From RHLJ01 sp040222455 (lineage in GTDB: Bacteria; Bacteroidota; Rhodothermia; Balneolales; Balneolaceae), in the NCBI GenBank assembly GCA_040222455.1, contig JAVKDD010000011.1, forward strand, positions 248,001 to 312,000: a stretch of DNA of 64,000 nt, given 5' to 3'. Below the pieces are notes generated by a model. It did no database searches. It had not been told where the DNA came from and saw nothing but the letters and a program-made list of their open reading frames with translations. The translations under genes were made by a program, and so were the position numbers. The first letter of the stretch is position 1. Each line of letters begins with the position of its first letter. This document shows, in pieces, positions 44,115 through 52,612 of the stretch.

Positions 44115-45671
44115 TTAATCTGCCAGTTGTATTCTCATCAGCGGGCTGCTTAACAGGCTAGTCAGGAATTTCAAATTCATATGGATGCTTGAAGCTGTAG
44201 ACTCAGTAAGTGATTTTAACTCCTCAAGCTTTTGCTCATCATAATATGCCCCTCCAAAGGTAACACCCGTAATGGTCCTTGTATTACTAATATCCTCAAG
44301 TGGATTTTTTGCAAGAATCAATAAATCTGCAATTTTGCCTTCTTCTATACTTCCAAAATCACTATCTAAATTGCTGTACCTTGCCGGAGTAATTGTTGCT
44401 GCCATCAAAGCTTCCTGGGTTGTCAACCCTGCCTTAACTAACTCAGCTAATTCATTATGTAAACTGAACCCGGGAATAATATTCGTATCCGTAACGTCCG
44501 TTCCTGCCATAATAGGAACTTTATGTTTAGAGGCCATTTTTACTTGAGTAGTCACCATATTATAAAAGTCCTCATTAAGTTTATGCAGTTCGTCAGATGC
44601 GTTTTTCCCATCTCTTCCAAGAAAAGGATTCCACCAGAGTGATTGTCTCATTTTCGGGATGTATTTCAAAAGAGGATTAGATTTTAAATGATCAAGATTC
44701 GAAAAAGTGTCAACTTTTAAGGTTTGCAATGTGGGTGTCCAATAAGAGCTATTTTCACTCATTAGCTGCATTAACTCTTCTGCTTCATTCATATCAAAAG
44801 TTTTAACCATAAGAGGCTTAAGTTTTTTGTATGCGGCTACTTTGTTTTCAGCCTCAAGTAACTCTTGTGACCCACTAAAACAGTCAAACATAAATATTCT
44901 ACCATGTTCAAAGCTGCGTTGTCCAAGTAGAATGGCCTCTTTCAAACTTACATTGAACGGTTTATGCCCTGCAACATGTAACCCATAGTTTGAAGATTCT
45001 TTGAGAAGAGTCCTGTAGGAATTAGCTTTAATTTCTGCATAGACTTTAATAAAATCAGCATCCTCATTTTGATAGTAATCCAATAGTTCCAGTACCTCCG
45101 CTTCATTTCCGGCCCTGAAGAAACCCGGAAAATTGTTTGGTACAGATTTGCTGCCATTAATTTGATAGCTGCTTTGCAAGACATATCTGGGTGATATTCT
45201 ACTGCCTGCTATCATTTGCCTGTTCCATTTACGTCTTTCTTCTGTTCCTACCCAATACGAATCTTTCTTATTCAGTCGACCTGACATATCCCTGACGCCA
45301 GTGACTCCATTCGCGATATATAATGGATGGTGCAACCATGGCGAATATGAAGATGAATGTGTATGCATATCCCAAAGACCGGGCATTAAAAATTTACCCC
45401 TTCCATCTACAGTGAGCAGGCCTTCATAGGTTGTATCAGCTTGATAATTTTCAATCGATTTGATTCGATTATTCTCTATAAATACGTTTTGATTTGAGAT
45501 GATTTGACCGGATTCTATGTCTACAATATGAATAGACTCAATCAGAATGTCATTTCGGGTTGGTGGTGAAATGAGATCTGGCATGGGCCAATAATTGGCT
45601 ATTACAGCCATTATGGTCATTGAAAGGATAATTCCGAATACAAATTTCAGAACTGAGAATATTTTTTTCAT
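44115..45671 (-). CDS. Exported or membrane-anchored amidohydrolase
   Basis: This binuclear-metal amidohydrolase resembles the imidazolonepropionase/prolidase-like branch. An N-terminal hydrophobic segment anchors or exports it. The metal ligands visible are His103 and His105 (DMHTHSSS), a Lys in DFIKVYAEI, His in VAGHKPF and SFEHGR, and Asp in MAGTDVTD. The C-terminal part returns to the beta sandwich (GKIADLLILAKNPLEDI). The start at 45671 gives a normal leader; an upstream Met is unlikely. The substrate is unknown (dipeptides and cyclic amides are typical of relatives). Confidence 0.9.
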   Translation of the reverse strand: MKKIFSVLKFVFGIILSMTIMAVIANYWPMPDLISPPTRNDILIESIHIVDIESGQIISNQNVFIENNRIKSIENYQADTTYEGLLTVDGRGKFLMPGLWDMHTHSSSYSPWLHHPLYIANGVTGVRDMSGRLNKKDSYWVGTEERRKWNRQMIAGSRISPRYVLQSSYQINGSKSVPNNFPGFFRAGNEAEVLELLDYYQNEDADFIKVYAEIKANSYRTLLKESSNYGLHVAGHKPFNVSLKEAILLGQRSFEHGRIFMFDCFSGSQELLEAENKVAAYKKLKPLMVKTFDMNEAEELMQLMSENSSYWTPTLQTLKVDTFSNLDHLKSNPLLKYIPKMRQSLWWNPFLGRDGKNASDELHKLNEDFYNMVTTQVKMASKHKVPIMAGTDVTDTNIIPGFSLHNELAELVKAGLTTQEALMAATITPARYSNLDSDFGSIEEGKIADLLILAKNPLEDISNTRTITGVTFGGAYYDEQKLEELKSLTESTASSIHMNLKFLTSLLSSPLMRIQLAD

Positions 45672-45777
45672 CAAACAGAGTTTTTCCTTTTTACGGAGTT
45701 CCACAACGGAACAGAATTATGGAGCTCAGCATCTATTGATCCATTTCAATTAGGTTTAGAGAGAATGGCAGATTCTT

Positions 45778-46707
45778 TCAGCTATTTATGATATTTGCAT
45801 ATAGCCGTTCCTTGATAGACAGAAAATCTACCCAAAGGATATTACCAGTTTCATCGTTACCTCGATGAAAAAACAAGTACTTTCCATCGGGCGATACGGT
45901 GGGGCACATTTCAGTTTGATCTGTGTTTATCGAATCCCCAAGATTTTGCGCTTCACTCCAAACACCATTTATATTAAAGCTGATATATAAATCACTTTCG
46001 CCAAATCCGGAATCCCGCTCACCATCATAAATGATATAACTCTCATCCGGCGCAATGAAGGGATGAGCGATCCATTTACCCTGGAAGTTTATAGAACTTT
46101 CCATTCTGGACACCTCTTTATAATTTTTTCCTTCAGTCTTCGAGTAATAAATACCTCCATCTTCCATTTTGGCATCCTCTTCCATGGACGTGAAATACAG
46201 ATTCCCGTTTGTAGAAGAGGTCAGGTACATCACAAACCGATTATCGAAAGGTGCTTCCAATGGAACAGGTTCGCCCCAACCAGTATCCGTTCTTTCGCTA
46301 ACCCATTGATACAATCCACCCGGATAAAGAGTATCGGGGTGAGGTCTCACACTTCCAAAGTATAATTTGTCGCCGGTAGGATTAATATGAGGCTCAAAAT
46401 CCCATCCTTCATCCGGAGTAAAAAAAGCTAACATTGGAGTTGTCCAATCACCATCAATAAGTCTTGAAGAGAAAATCTCATTATTTGCATCCGGTTTTCT
46501 GCGAGTAAAGAATAATTCGTCCATATTCGGACTAAAAGTGATAGCAAATTCAAAGGCATCGGTGGATATAATTCCATCTCCAAAAACTAAGGCAGAATCA
46601 GCAGGAATCTGCTCAGAAAGTAACACAAGATTTGATTGCGTATCTTTTTGGCAAGAGATTAACATTGGCAGAAGAAAGCCGAGTAGTGATAAGGATAGGT
46701 ATTTCAT
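45778..46707 (-). CDS. PD40-propeller lipoprotein
   Basis: The 309-residue product has a lipoprotein signal (ending PMLISC, Cys19) and several PD40 repeats (FSPNMDELFFTRR, INPTGDKLYFGSVR, FIAPDESYIIYDG, VSPDGKYLFFHRG). It should be a periplasmic or surface beta-propeller. It resembles the lipoprotein at 27108-28097 in layout, with different sequence. The function is unknown. Confidence 0.85.
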   Translation of the reverse strand: MKYLSLSLLGFLLPMLISCQKDTQSNLVLLSEQIPADSALVFGDGIISTDAFEFAITFSPNMDELFFTRRKPDANNEIFSSRLIDGDWTTPMLAFFTPDEGWDFEPHINPTGDKLYFGSVRPHPDTLYPGGLYQWVSERTDTGWGEPVPLEAPFDNRFVMYLTSSTNGNLYFTSMEEDAKMEDGGIYYSKTEGKNYKEVSRMESSINFQGKWIAHPFIAPDESYIIYDGERDSGFGESDLYISFNINGVWSEAQNLGDSINTDQTEMCPTVSPDGKYLFFHRGNDETGNILWVDFLSIKERLYANIINS

Positions 46708-46786
46708 TTATTTGGTATATAGTTCGATACTTCTTTTTTATAATTAGAAATTGATTGGTAGTAAGAATTAAACAAGATGCTACTGA

Positions 46787-47380
46787 TCAGTTGGGTTTCG
46801 AATATTCGATTAACTCCTCTACATAATTAAAATCACCTTGAGACTGAGTCAGTTTAATAAAGGTTTTTACTGCCGGGGCATATAACCAAAACTCTTCTTC
46901 TTCCGCATTATACCCTCTGGAATTAGTAGTTCTTCCTGTGTATTTGATGGTATACGCCATGAAGGTTCCTGCTTCTACCGTTTCCTCCTGATAGGATAAC
47001 ACTTCGGCTTGTTGACTCTGTGTCCCGGTAGTACCATCCTGACTGGTCCAACTGTTTTCGTATTTCCATTTTTTACCAACTTCCAATGGCCAGGCGTACT
47101 TTGGTGTTTCGCTCACATCCACCTTAACAATGTCGGTGAGGGGAATAGTGTCTTTCCCAATGGTCATACCCAAGCCTTCATCTATACGTACAATGGTTCT
47201 TGTATCTGTACCATCCGACCGGACTTCTCCTTCTGTTGTTACGCCTTTAAATTTCCAGATCCATGTTTCGCCTATCTGATAGTCTGATAAAGTTGGTTGG
47301 TTGGTAATGCCGGGTTTCGTTGAACTCTTGCAAGCAACAAATAGTGCAATGGTTAATAAAATTGCATAATGAAGTTTCAT
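46787..47380 (-). CDS. Lipoprotein of unknown function
   Basis: The 197-residue product has a lipoprotein signal ending LFVAC (Cys17) and a Ser/Thr-rich linker. The mature part has beta strands with GETWIWKFKG, GKKWKYENSW and EEEFWLYAPAVKTFIKL, a pattern common to Bacteroidota surface lipoproteins that read as one beta barrel of unknown role. No catalytic motif was seen. Confidence 0.8.
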   Translation of the reverse strand: MKLHYAILLTIALFVACKSSTKPGITNQPTLSDYQIGETWIWKFKGVTTEGEVRSDGTDTRTIVRIDEGLGMTIGKDTIPLTDIVKVDVSETPKYAWPLEVGKKWKYENSWTSQDGTTGTQSQQAEVLSYQEETVEAGTFMAYTIKYTGRTTNSRGYNAEEEEFWLYAPAVKTFIKLTQSQGDFNYVEELIEYSKPN

Positions 47381-47449
47381 ATAGAAATAAAGACTATTTA
47401 GTTGATGGTTTTTGTGTTTTAAATTGATGATCTACTTCGTTTAATTTGA

Positions 47450-48130
47450 TTATTTAGGGGAAACTGATCGGATTCCAAAAATGAGTAAATAACCGATCAT
47501 CCAGAATTCGCCTATAGTAGCCGGAATGGTTAGGTAACCAATGAAAGAAGACTCTAATCCCGAATAATGGAAAAAAGTACTCAGTATATAACCAAAGCCA
47601 CCGATAATAAGAGTATATCCTAACCAAACAGGCATACGGCGTGAATGGGTAATTATGTGTCCCATTGGAATTAGCCATAGTCCAAAAAATAGACTTCCAA
47701 CAGCCCAGGCATTACTGATTATGTTATGAAAAACTGAAATTAACAGGATCTGCTCTTCGGTCAGCAGAGAAGAGTCAGCAACATTGATCATCGACCCCAT
47801 GGCTAAAGCACTGATCATAATAGCTACTGCATTAACGGTACCCCAGATAGCCAAAGACCAGGCAGCCCATTCATTAATGAGTCTGAATAATTTGTAAAAC
47901 CAAACAGCAGCCAGAACTTGTGATAAAACTATCACTAATTCCAGCAGCAGACGCGTTCGGATAATGGATTCATTTTCAATGATATTTTGAAGGGTTGCAG
48001 CAGGGTCGCCGGTGATAAACACTTTGGGATGAAAAACAAGAAATCCCAGTACTCCGAAAACTGCCAAGGACAAATACCAGATACCCGTAATTCGGGCATC
48101 TTTTTTAAGTGATTCTTGAGATTTAGTCAT
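47450..48130 (-). CDS. DUF4386 membrane protein
   Basis: The 226-residue product has about six hydrophobic segments and begins ARITGIWYLSLAVFGVLGF, which matches DUF4386. A paralogue at 50077-50760 shares TIPATIGEFWMIGYLLIFGI and the general layout. The function of the family is not known. It is downstream of the oxidoreductase gene, same direction. Confidence 0.87.
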   Translation of the reverse strand: MTKSQESLKKDARITGIWYLSLAVFGVLGFLVFHPKVFITGDPAATLQNIIENESIIRTRLLLELVIVLSQVLAAVWFYKLFRLINEWAAWSLAIWGTVNAVAIMISALAMGSMINVADSSLLTEEQILLISVFHNIISNAWAVGSLFFGLWLIPMGHIITHSRRMPVWLGYTLIIGGFGYILSTFFHYSGLESSFIGYLTIPATIGEFWMIGYLLIFGIRSVSPK

Positions 48131-48171
48131 AATGAATTATGATGATTGTTTTTGTTTTGTTCTTAGAAATG

Positions 48172-49110
48172 TCAATGGGAGACACTTATGACTACATTAC
48201 CTCGCTTATGCCCGAGTTCAACATAATTGTGGGCCTCGGCCATTTTTTCTAATGGGAAGACTCTATCAATTACGGGTTTGATTTTCCCTGATGCGAGGTA
48301 GTTTTTCAATTGTATAAAAGCACTTTTAGGGGTTTTGGGCACGCCAGTATCAATGGATATGTATTTCCCATTTACATCTAAAGCCTTTTTGCTTTTTTCT
48401 TTAAGTATGGAGGACTTTGAGTTTCCGACTGCATCCAATACGTATTTATATGAGAACAACTGTTTTTCAGCGCCCTGCAGGGTGTAATCAATTACCCGAT
48501 CACTGCCCAACGATTTGACCAAGTCAAAGTTTTTGCCGCTGCAAACAGCGGTTACCTTTGCGCCGGCAATTTTGGCTAATTGAACTGCCATAGTCCCAAT
48601 ACTGCCTGAAGCCCCGTAGATTAAGACTTCATCACCTTTTTGAATGGCGGTTTTACTCAGTAGATGCATTGCCAGTAAGCCACCATAGGGAGTTGCGGCA
48701 GCCTCATTATGACTGATGTTGGTCGGTTTCAGGGCGATACACCAGTCATCGGGCAGGCATATAAATTCTGCATAAGATCCAAAGCGGTGATTGGTAGTCG
48801 AAATAGAACCGTAGGCAAATACTTCATGACCAATCTGAAAGGAGGTTACTTTTTCGCCCTTCGCTACCACCACTCCGGATGATACCATCCCCAAAATGGG
48901 GTTGCGTGGTTTCCCAAAACCGAAGAAGATTTGAAGTATAAATTTTGGAATAAGCGGCTCAACCAATCTTCGTATGAGCACATCGCTGGCGGTGACTGAG
49001 GTAGCTTTTATTTTAATCAGCACCTCATTGTTTTTTGGTACTGGCTTTTCAACATCTGCTAGTACCAGGTTTTCAGAACCTCCGTATTTCAAACATTTAA
49101 TCGCTTTCAT
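48172..49110 (-). CDS. Zinc-independent MDR oxidoreductase (quinone-reductase-like)
   Basis: The 312-residue cytoplasmic protein is a medium-chain dehydrogenase/reductase. The GroES-like N-terminal half (VLIKIKATSVTASDVLIRR, ILGMVSSGVV) has no zinc ligands, and the cofactor domain has LIYGASGSIGTMAVQLAK. It should use NADPH to reduce quinones, enals or similar. The stop of the epoxide hydrolase gene lies 4 bases upstream of its start, so the two genes are cotranscribed and may act on the same class of reactive compounds. Confidence 0.9.
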   Translation of the reverse strand: MKAIKCLKYGGSENLVLADVEKPVPKNNEVLIKIKATSVTASDVLIRRLVEPLIPKFILQIFFGFGKPRNPILGMVSSGVVVAKGEKVTSFQIGHEVFAYGSISTTNHRFGSYAEFICLPDDWCIALKPTNISHNEAAATPYGGLLAMHLLSKTAIQKGDEVLIYGASGSIGTMAVQLAKIAGAKVTAVCSGKNFDLVKSLGSDRVIDYTLQGAEKQLFSYKYVLDAVGNSKSSILKEKSKKALDVNGKYISIDTGVPKTPKSAFIQLKNYLASGKIKPVIDRVFPLEKMAEAHNYVELGHKRGNVVISVSH

Positions 49111-49114
49111 TTTT

Positions 49115-50056
49115 CTATTTATCGAGCCAGTTTAGAATAACCTGCGTAGTTTCTTCTGGTTTTTCCTGTTGAATCCAATGACCGCAATCCAGACTTGTCA
49201 CTTCCACATTTGGGACAAACTCTGCTAATCGTTCAGACTTCGGAATCAAATCACAATCGCCATAAATCATAAGGCTGGGTTGTTCAATAACTGGATTTAC
49301 ATCGGCTAAGAGATGCCAGTTGCGATCCAGGTTTCTGTACCAATTTATACTACTGGTAAATCCAGACGACCGAAAAGAAGAAACGAATACATCTAATTCC
49401 TGTTCACTCATGATAGGTTCTCCCTGTGGCTCGGTAGCTTTGGCAAGATTGATCATCATCATTCCGGGTTCTGGCGCACCCTGTGGTATATTCTTCCGGA
49501 AAAGATTGTGTAGAAACTGCTCTGTATGTTCATCCAGAATAGCATCCGCAACACCCGGTTTTCTGTTGAAGTGAACGAAATAGTTATCACTCCCCATATA
49601 CTTTTCCATAAGCTCAATCCAGGGAATTTCACCTCTTTCCTGATAAGGTAAAGCCAGGTTTATAATTTTATGTACCCGTTTCGGATGTAGTTGTGCCAGG
49701 CTCCAAACCACATTAGCACCCCAGTCATGACCTACGAAAGTCGCATGCTCATATCCATAATGATCGAGCAACCCAATAAGATCATCCGTCAAGTGTACAA
49801 TATCATAATCGGTTACTTCGGTCGGACGTGAAGAGTTACCATAACCTCTCTGATTTGGGGCGATTACATGATAACCCGCATTAACTAAAGCTGGAATCTG
49901 ATGTCGCCAAGTAAAGGCATGTTCGGGCCATCCATGACAGAGAACAATCGGTTTGCCTGCATTTAGCCGACCTGCTTCAAAGACTTCCAGTTCTATTCCA
50001 TTTACAGGAATAATAGTTGGCTTTGGGAATGCTGTGTTTTTTAAAATAGAATTCAT
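49115..50056 (-). CDS. Epoxide hydrolase-type alpha/beta hydrolase
   Basis: The 313-residue product has the HGWPE oxyanion motif at 41-45, the nucleophile Asp111 in GHDWGA, a lid with Tyr in NWYRNLDRNW, an acid residue region IYGDCDL and His293 in CGHWIQQE. HGXP with a GHDWGA nucleophile is the soluble epoxide hydrolase pattern; an Asp nucleophile excludes an esterase. It makes a diol from an epoxide. It shares an operon with an MDR reductase, a DUF4386 protein on each side and a kinase-like gene. Confidence 0.92.
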   Translation of the reverse strand: MNSILKNTAFPKPTIIPVNGIELEVFEAGRLNAGKPIVLCHGWPEHAFTWRHQIPALVNAGYHVIAPNQRGYGNSSRPTEVTDYDIVHLTDDLIGLLDHYGYEHATFVGHDWGANVVWSLAQLHPKRVHKIINLALPYQERGEIPWIELMEKYMGSDNYFVHFNRKPGVADAILDEHTEQFLHNLFRKNIPQGAPEPGMMMINLAKATEPQGEPIMSEQELDVFVSSFRSSGFTSSINWYRNLDRNWHLLADVNPVIEQPSLMIYGDCDLIPKSERLAEFVPNVEVTSLDCGHWIQQEKPEETTQVILNWLDK

Positions 50057-50076
50057 GGCGTTTTATTTGCGATTAC

Positions 50077-50760
50077 TTATTTGCGAGATCTTATCCCATA
50101 AATTAGCAGATATCCTATCATCCAAAATTCACCAATGGTTGCAGGTAGCGTAAGAAATCTATTGTAGTCAAAGTCAATTCCTGAGTAATGGATAAATGTA
50201 GAAATCACATAACCAGCACCTCCCAGAATAATAACTCTTCCTAACCAGACGGGCATTATCTCGGATTTGATTACAATGTATCCCATAGGAAACAGCCATA
50301 GCCCAAAGAAAAGGCCACCAATGCCCCAAGCATTTGAAATTATATGTTGCAACAGCTGAATTAGTACGACTTTATCGTTGATAGCACCTATATCAGAATT
50401 TGAGATACCTATTGCGGAGGCGATTGATATTGCACTTATCATAATCGCCACGGCATTCACCATACCCCAAATACCCAGAGTCCAAGCTTCCCATTCATAA
50501 TCCTCTTTAAATAATTTAAAGAACCAAACGGCGGTAAGTGCTTGAGAGAGTACGATGGCAATTTCTAGAAGCAATCTAATTCTTGCCGTTGATTCGAAAT
50601 CAACTAAATTCGAAAGAGTTTGTTCGGGGTTACCAGATACAAAAATTTGAGAGTGAAATACCATAAAACCTAAAATTCCCGTAATAGCCATCATTAAATA
50701 CCAAAAGCCAGCTATTCTTGCTGTATTAATCATGTTTTTTTGTTCTTTGTCTGCACGCAT
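50077..50760 (-). CDS. DUF4386 membrane protein, second copy
   Basis: From the start at 50760 the product (227 residues) has six hydrophobic segments and closely resembles the DUF4386 protein at 47450-48130 (ARIAGFWYLMMAI, ATIGEFWMIGYLLIYGI). The earlier Met at 50829 would overlap the kinase gene by 23 bases, so I use 50760; 50733 is also possible. Two copies around one reductase-hydrolase pair point to a local duplication. Confidence 0.85.
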   Translation of the reverse strand: MRADKEQKNMINTARIAGFWYLMMAITGILGFMVFHSQIFVSGNPEQTLSNLVDFESTARIRLLLEIAIVLSQALTAVWFFKLFKEDYEWEAWTLGIWGMVNAVAIMISAISIASAIGISNSDIGAINDKVVLIQLLQHIISNAWGIGGLFFGLWLFPMGYIVIKSEIMPVWLGRVIILGGAGYVISTFIHYSGIDFDYNRFLTLPATIGEFWMIGYLLIYGIRSRK

Positions 50761-50806
50761 AGGATACCTGATATTAGTTTTTCTCGAAAATTTTTGGACA
50801 AGTCTT

Positions 50807-51337
50807 TTAAGATGATTTACTTTCATCAATTTCTATTTCAACTGTATCAATAATTATAGCTTCTTTTAATTCCTTTTCTCTTGGGACCTGGAATTCACCT
50901 TCCATAAAATCAAACATTCCAGGTGTTACTTCAAATGAATATGTTTCACCTTTTTCGTTATTCCTTTTTAATACTCTATTCTTTCTTAAATCATGCGGTG
51001 CTTTGATGTAATGGATTTGTGTTGGAATATTTTGTTCTTTAGCCAAGGATGTGAATAATTCTCTTTTTTCGAATTTAGTAAAACCAAGGTCAAGGACTAC
51101 TTCAACACCACAATCAGAAATGTTTTTAGCAGTTTCCCAAATTTGTTGTTCACATCTATCAACTCTTTCCATTATCCATTTTAGATTCATTGATTTAGGC
51201 GTGTCTTTCCCGTACAATTTCCACATCCATTTATCAATTGAAAAATGGACTCCTTTTATATCTTTGGTTAGTTTCTTGGAATAGGTTGATTTGCCGGCAC
51301 CTTGTCGTCCAAAAACTATATGAATTTTTTTACTCAT
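50807..51337 (-). CDS. P-loop kinase-like ATP-binding protein
   Basis: The 176-residue product has the Walker A motif GRQGAGKST at 9-17, a Walker B-like VVLDLGF, and a LID region RKNRVLKRNNEKGETYSF with basic residues for phosphate. This matches the AAA_33 group of small kinases (zeta-toxin, nucleoside or chloramphenicol phosphotransferase-like). The substrate is unknown. It lies 46 bases upstream of DUF4386. Confidence 0.82.
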   Translation of the reverse strand: MSKKIHIVFGRQGAGKSTYSKKLTKDIKGVHFSIDKWMWKLYGKDTPKSMNLKWIMERVDRCEQQIWETAKNISDCGVEVVLDLGFTKFEKRELFTSLAKEQNIPTQIHYIKAPHDLRKNRVLKRNNEKGETYSFEVTPGMFDFMEGEFQVPREKELKEAIIIDTVEIEIDESKSS

Positions 51338-51613
51338 CGATTTTGTAATTTAATGTTTGTCAACAATTTCAGGTTTACGAATCATAGAAACTCCAATCCA
51401 TAGGAACCATATGATTTGACTAATTCCATAATTTTCAATTCATTCTTTTAAGATGACTTAATGCTGCCCGGCTCATATATGATTACAACGGTTCAGGATT
51501 GGTTAAATCCCTGAAATTTTCAAATCCTGTCTTTTGCTGGATATGCTATTTATTGTTTTGTACTTATAGTCTAACAAGCCCGGAATTGTGATCCCTGACT
51601 TGTCAGACTACCT
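51338..51613. other. Non-coding gap with nothing recognised
   Basis: This 276-base gap between the kinase-like gene and the barrel gene has no gene or clear terminator. It contains a few short inverted stretches of no clear meaning. Confidence 0.4.
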
Positions 51614-52261
51614 TTAAAATTTCCAACCAAAATAGATATTTGGCTCAAAAAAGAAGAAGTTTCCATATTTGTCATCAAACTCCTTAAACCCTGCAGGCGA
51701 GTTGTTATCGAACATCCACTGGTTGATATGAACCTGAGGTTCTACGAAAAGTCGTTTTTTCTTCCCAAATGCGGCATGGTAACCCAAATGAACCGAGTTG
51801 TACAATTTAAACCCATTTTTAATTTTATTACCGTCTAAATCCGTGTAGGTTTGAATCTGTGGCAGAACTTCAATACTTGTAAAAAGTCCTTTCCATAACA
51901 TACGTTGATAAGTAACACCAATTCCTATTTCTCTTAGGTATCCATCGTAATATTCAGTGCCAGACTCTATTTTATCGACAACACCATCCCACCAGGTTAT
52001 GCCCATGGGTTGAAATAATCTCCACCTGGCGAATTTCACACCTATAATGTTCTTATCATCAAGGTTGCGTTTTACATGCAATTCAAGCATTTGAATACTC
52101 GTACGCTTGCCATAACCAAAGATAATCTCATCTGGAACGATATAAGGTATACTTACCCTCCATTTATGGGTGACTTCAGTTTCTTTATCCACTGGTGAAT
52201 TAGTTTGAGCAAAGGCGCTAAATGAGGCAAGTGTAAAAACAAGAATAAGTAGGTATTTCAT
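51614..52261 (-). CDS. Putative outer-membrane barrel protein
   Basis: The 215-residue product has a signal peptide ending SAFAQ (residue 19). The mature part has alternating aromatic strands (VKFARWRLFQPMGITWW, LFVEPQVHINQWMF) and ends with FFFEPNIYFGWKF, with the terminal Phe typical of outer-membrane barrels. No family was recognised. It is convergent to none of the close genes and has its own promoter region of about 350 bases. Confidence 0.77.
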   Translation of the reverse strand: MKYLLILVFTLASFSAFAQTNSPVDKETEVTHKWRVSIPYIVPDEIIFGYGKRTSIQMLELHVKRNLDDKNIIGVKFARWRLFQPMGITWWDGVVDKIESGTEYYDGYLREIGIGVTYQRMLWKGLFTSIEVLPQIQTYTDLDGNKIKNGFKLYNSVHLGYHAAFGKKKRLFVEPQVHINQWMFDNNSPAGFKEFDDKYGNFFFFEPNIYFGWKF

Positions 52262-52612
52262 TGTTCTGAATGTTAATTGTTAAATGAATCGTTTGATATT
52301 TGTCGATAGATTCAGTCTTAAAAATCCACTTTATCGAACCGACAGGAGGATGATCGTAAGAAATAGTAGATGAAACGTCCTGAAATGAAAATGCGGACGT
52401 ATTGGTGAGATTCGGGACTTTTAAGATGTGTATAAGAAAAATCTAAACTACTGTGGTTTTATTTCAATTGGTAACCTTAAACCAGTGTAATTATCTCAGA
52501 TTCTACATTGAGACGAAACATCCAATTCATTTCTGTTCCATTCTTCCAATAATTTTATATTTTCTTTCTGAATAAATGAGAAACGGGTAGTACAGAAACA
52601 CTTAATTTATTT
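52262..52612. other. Divergent intergenic region before the second regulator
   Basis: This 351-base region carries the promoters of the barrel gene (minus strand) and the TolB-TPR-AraC gene (plus strand). I see no gene and no strong hairpin in it, and no copy of the sequence that precedes the paralogous regulator at 39840. Confidence 0.4.
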
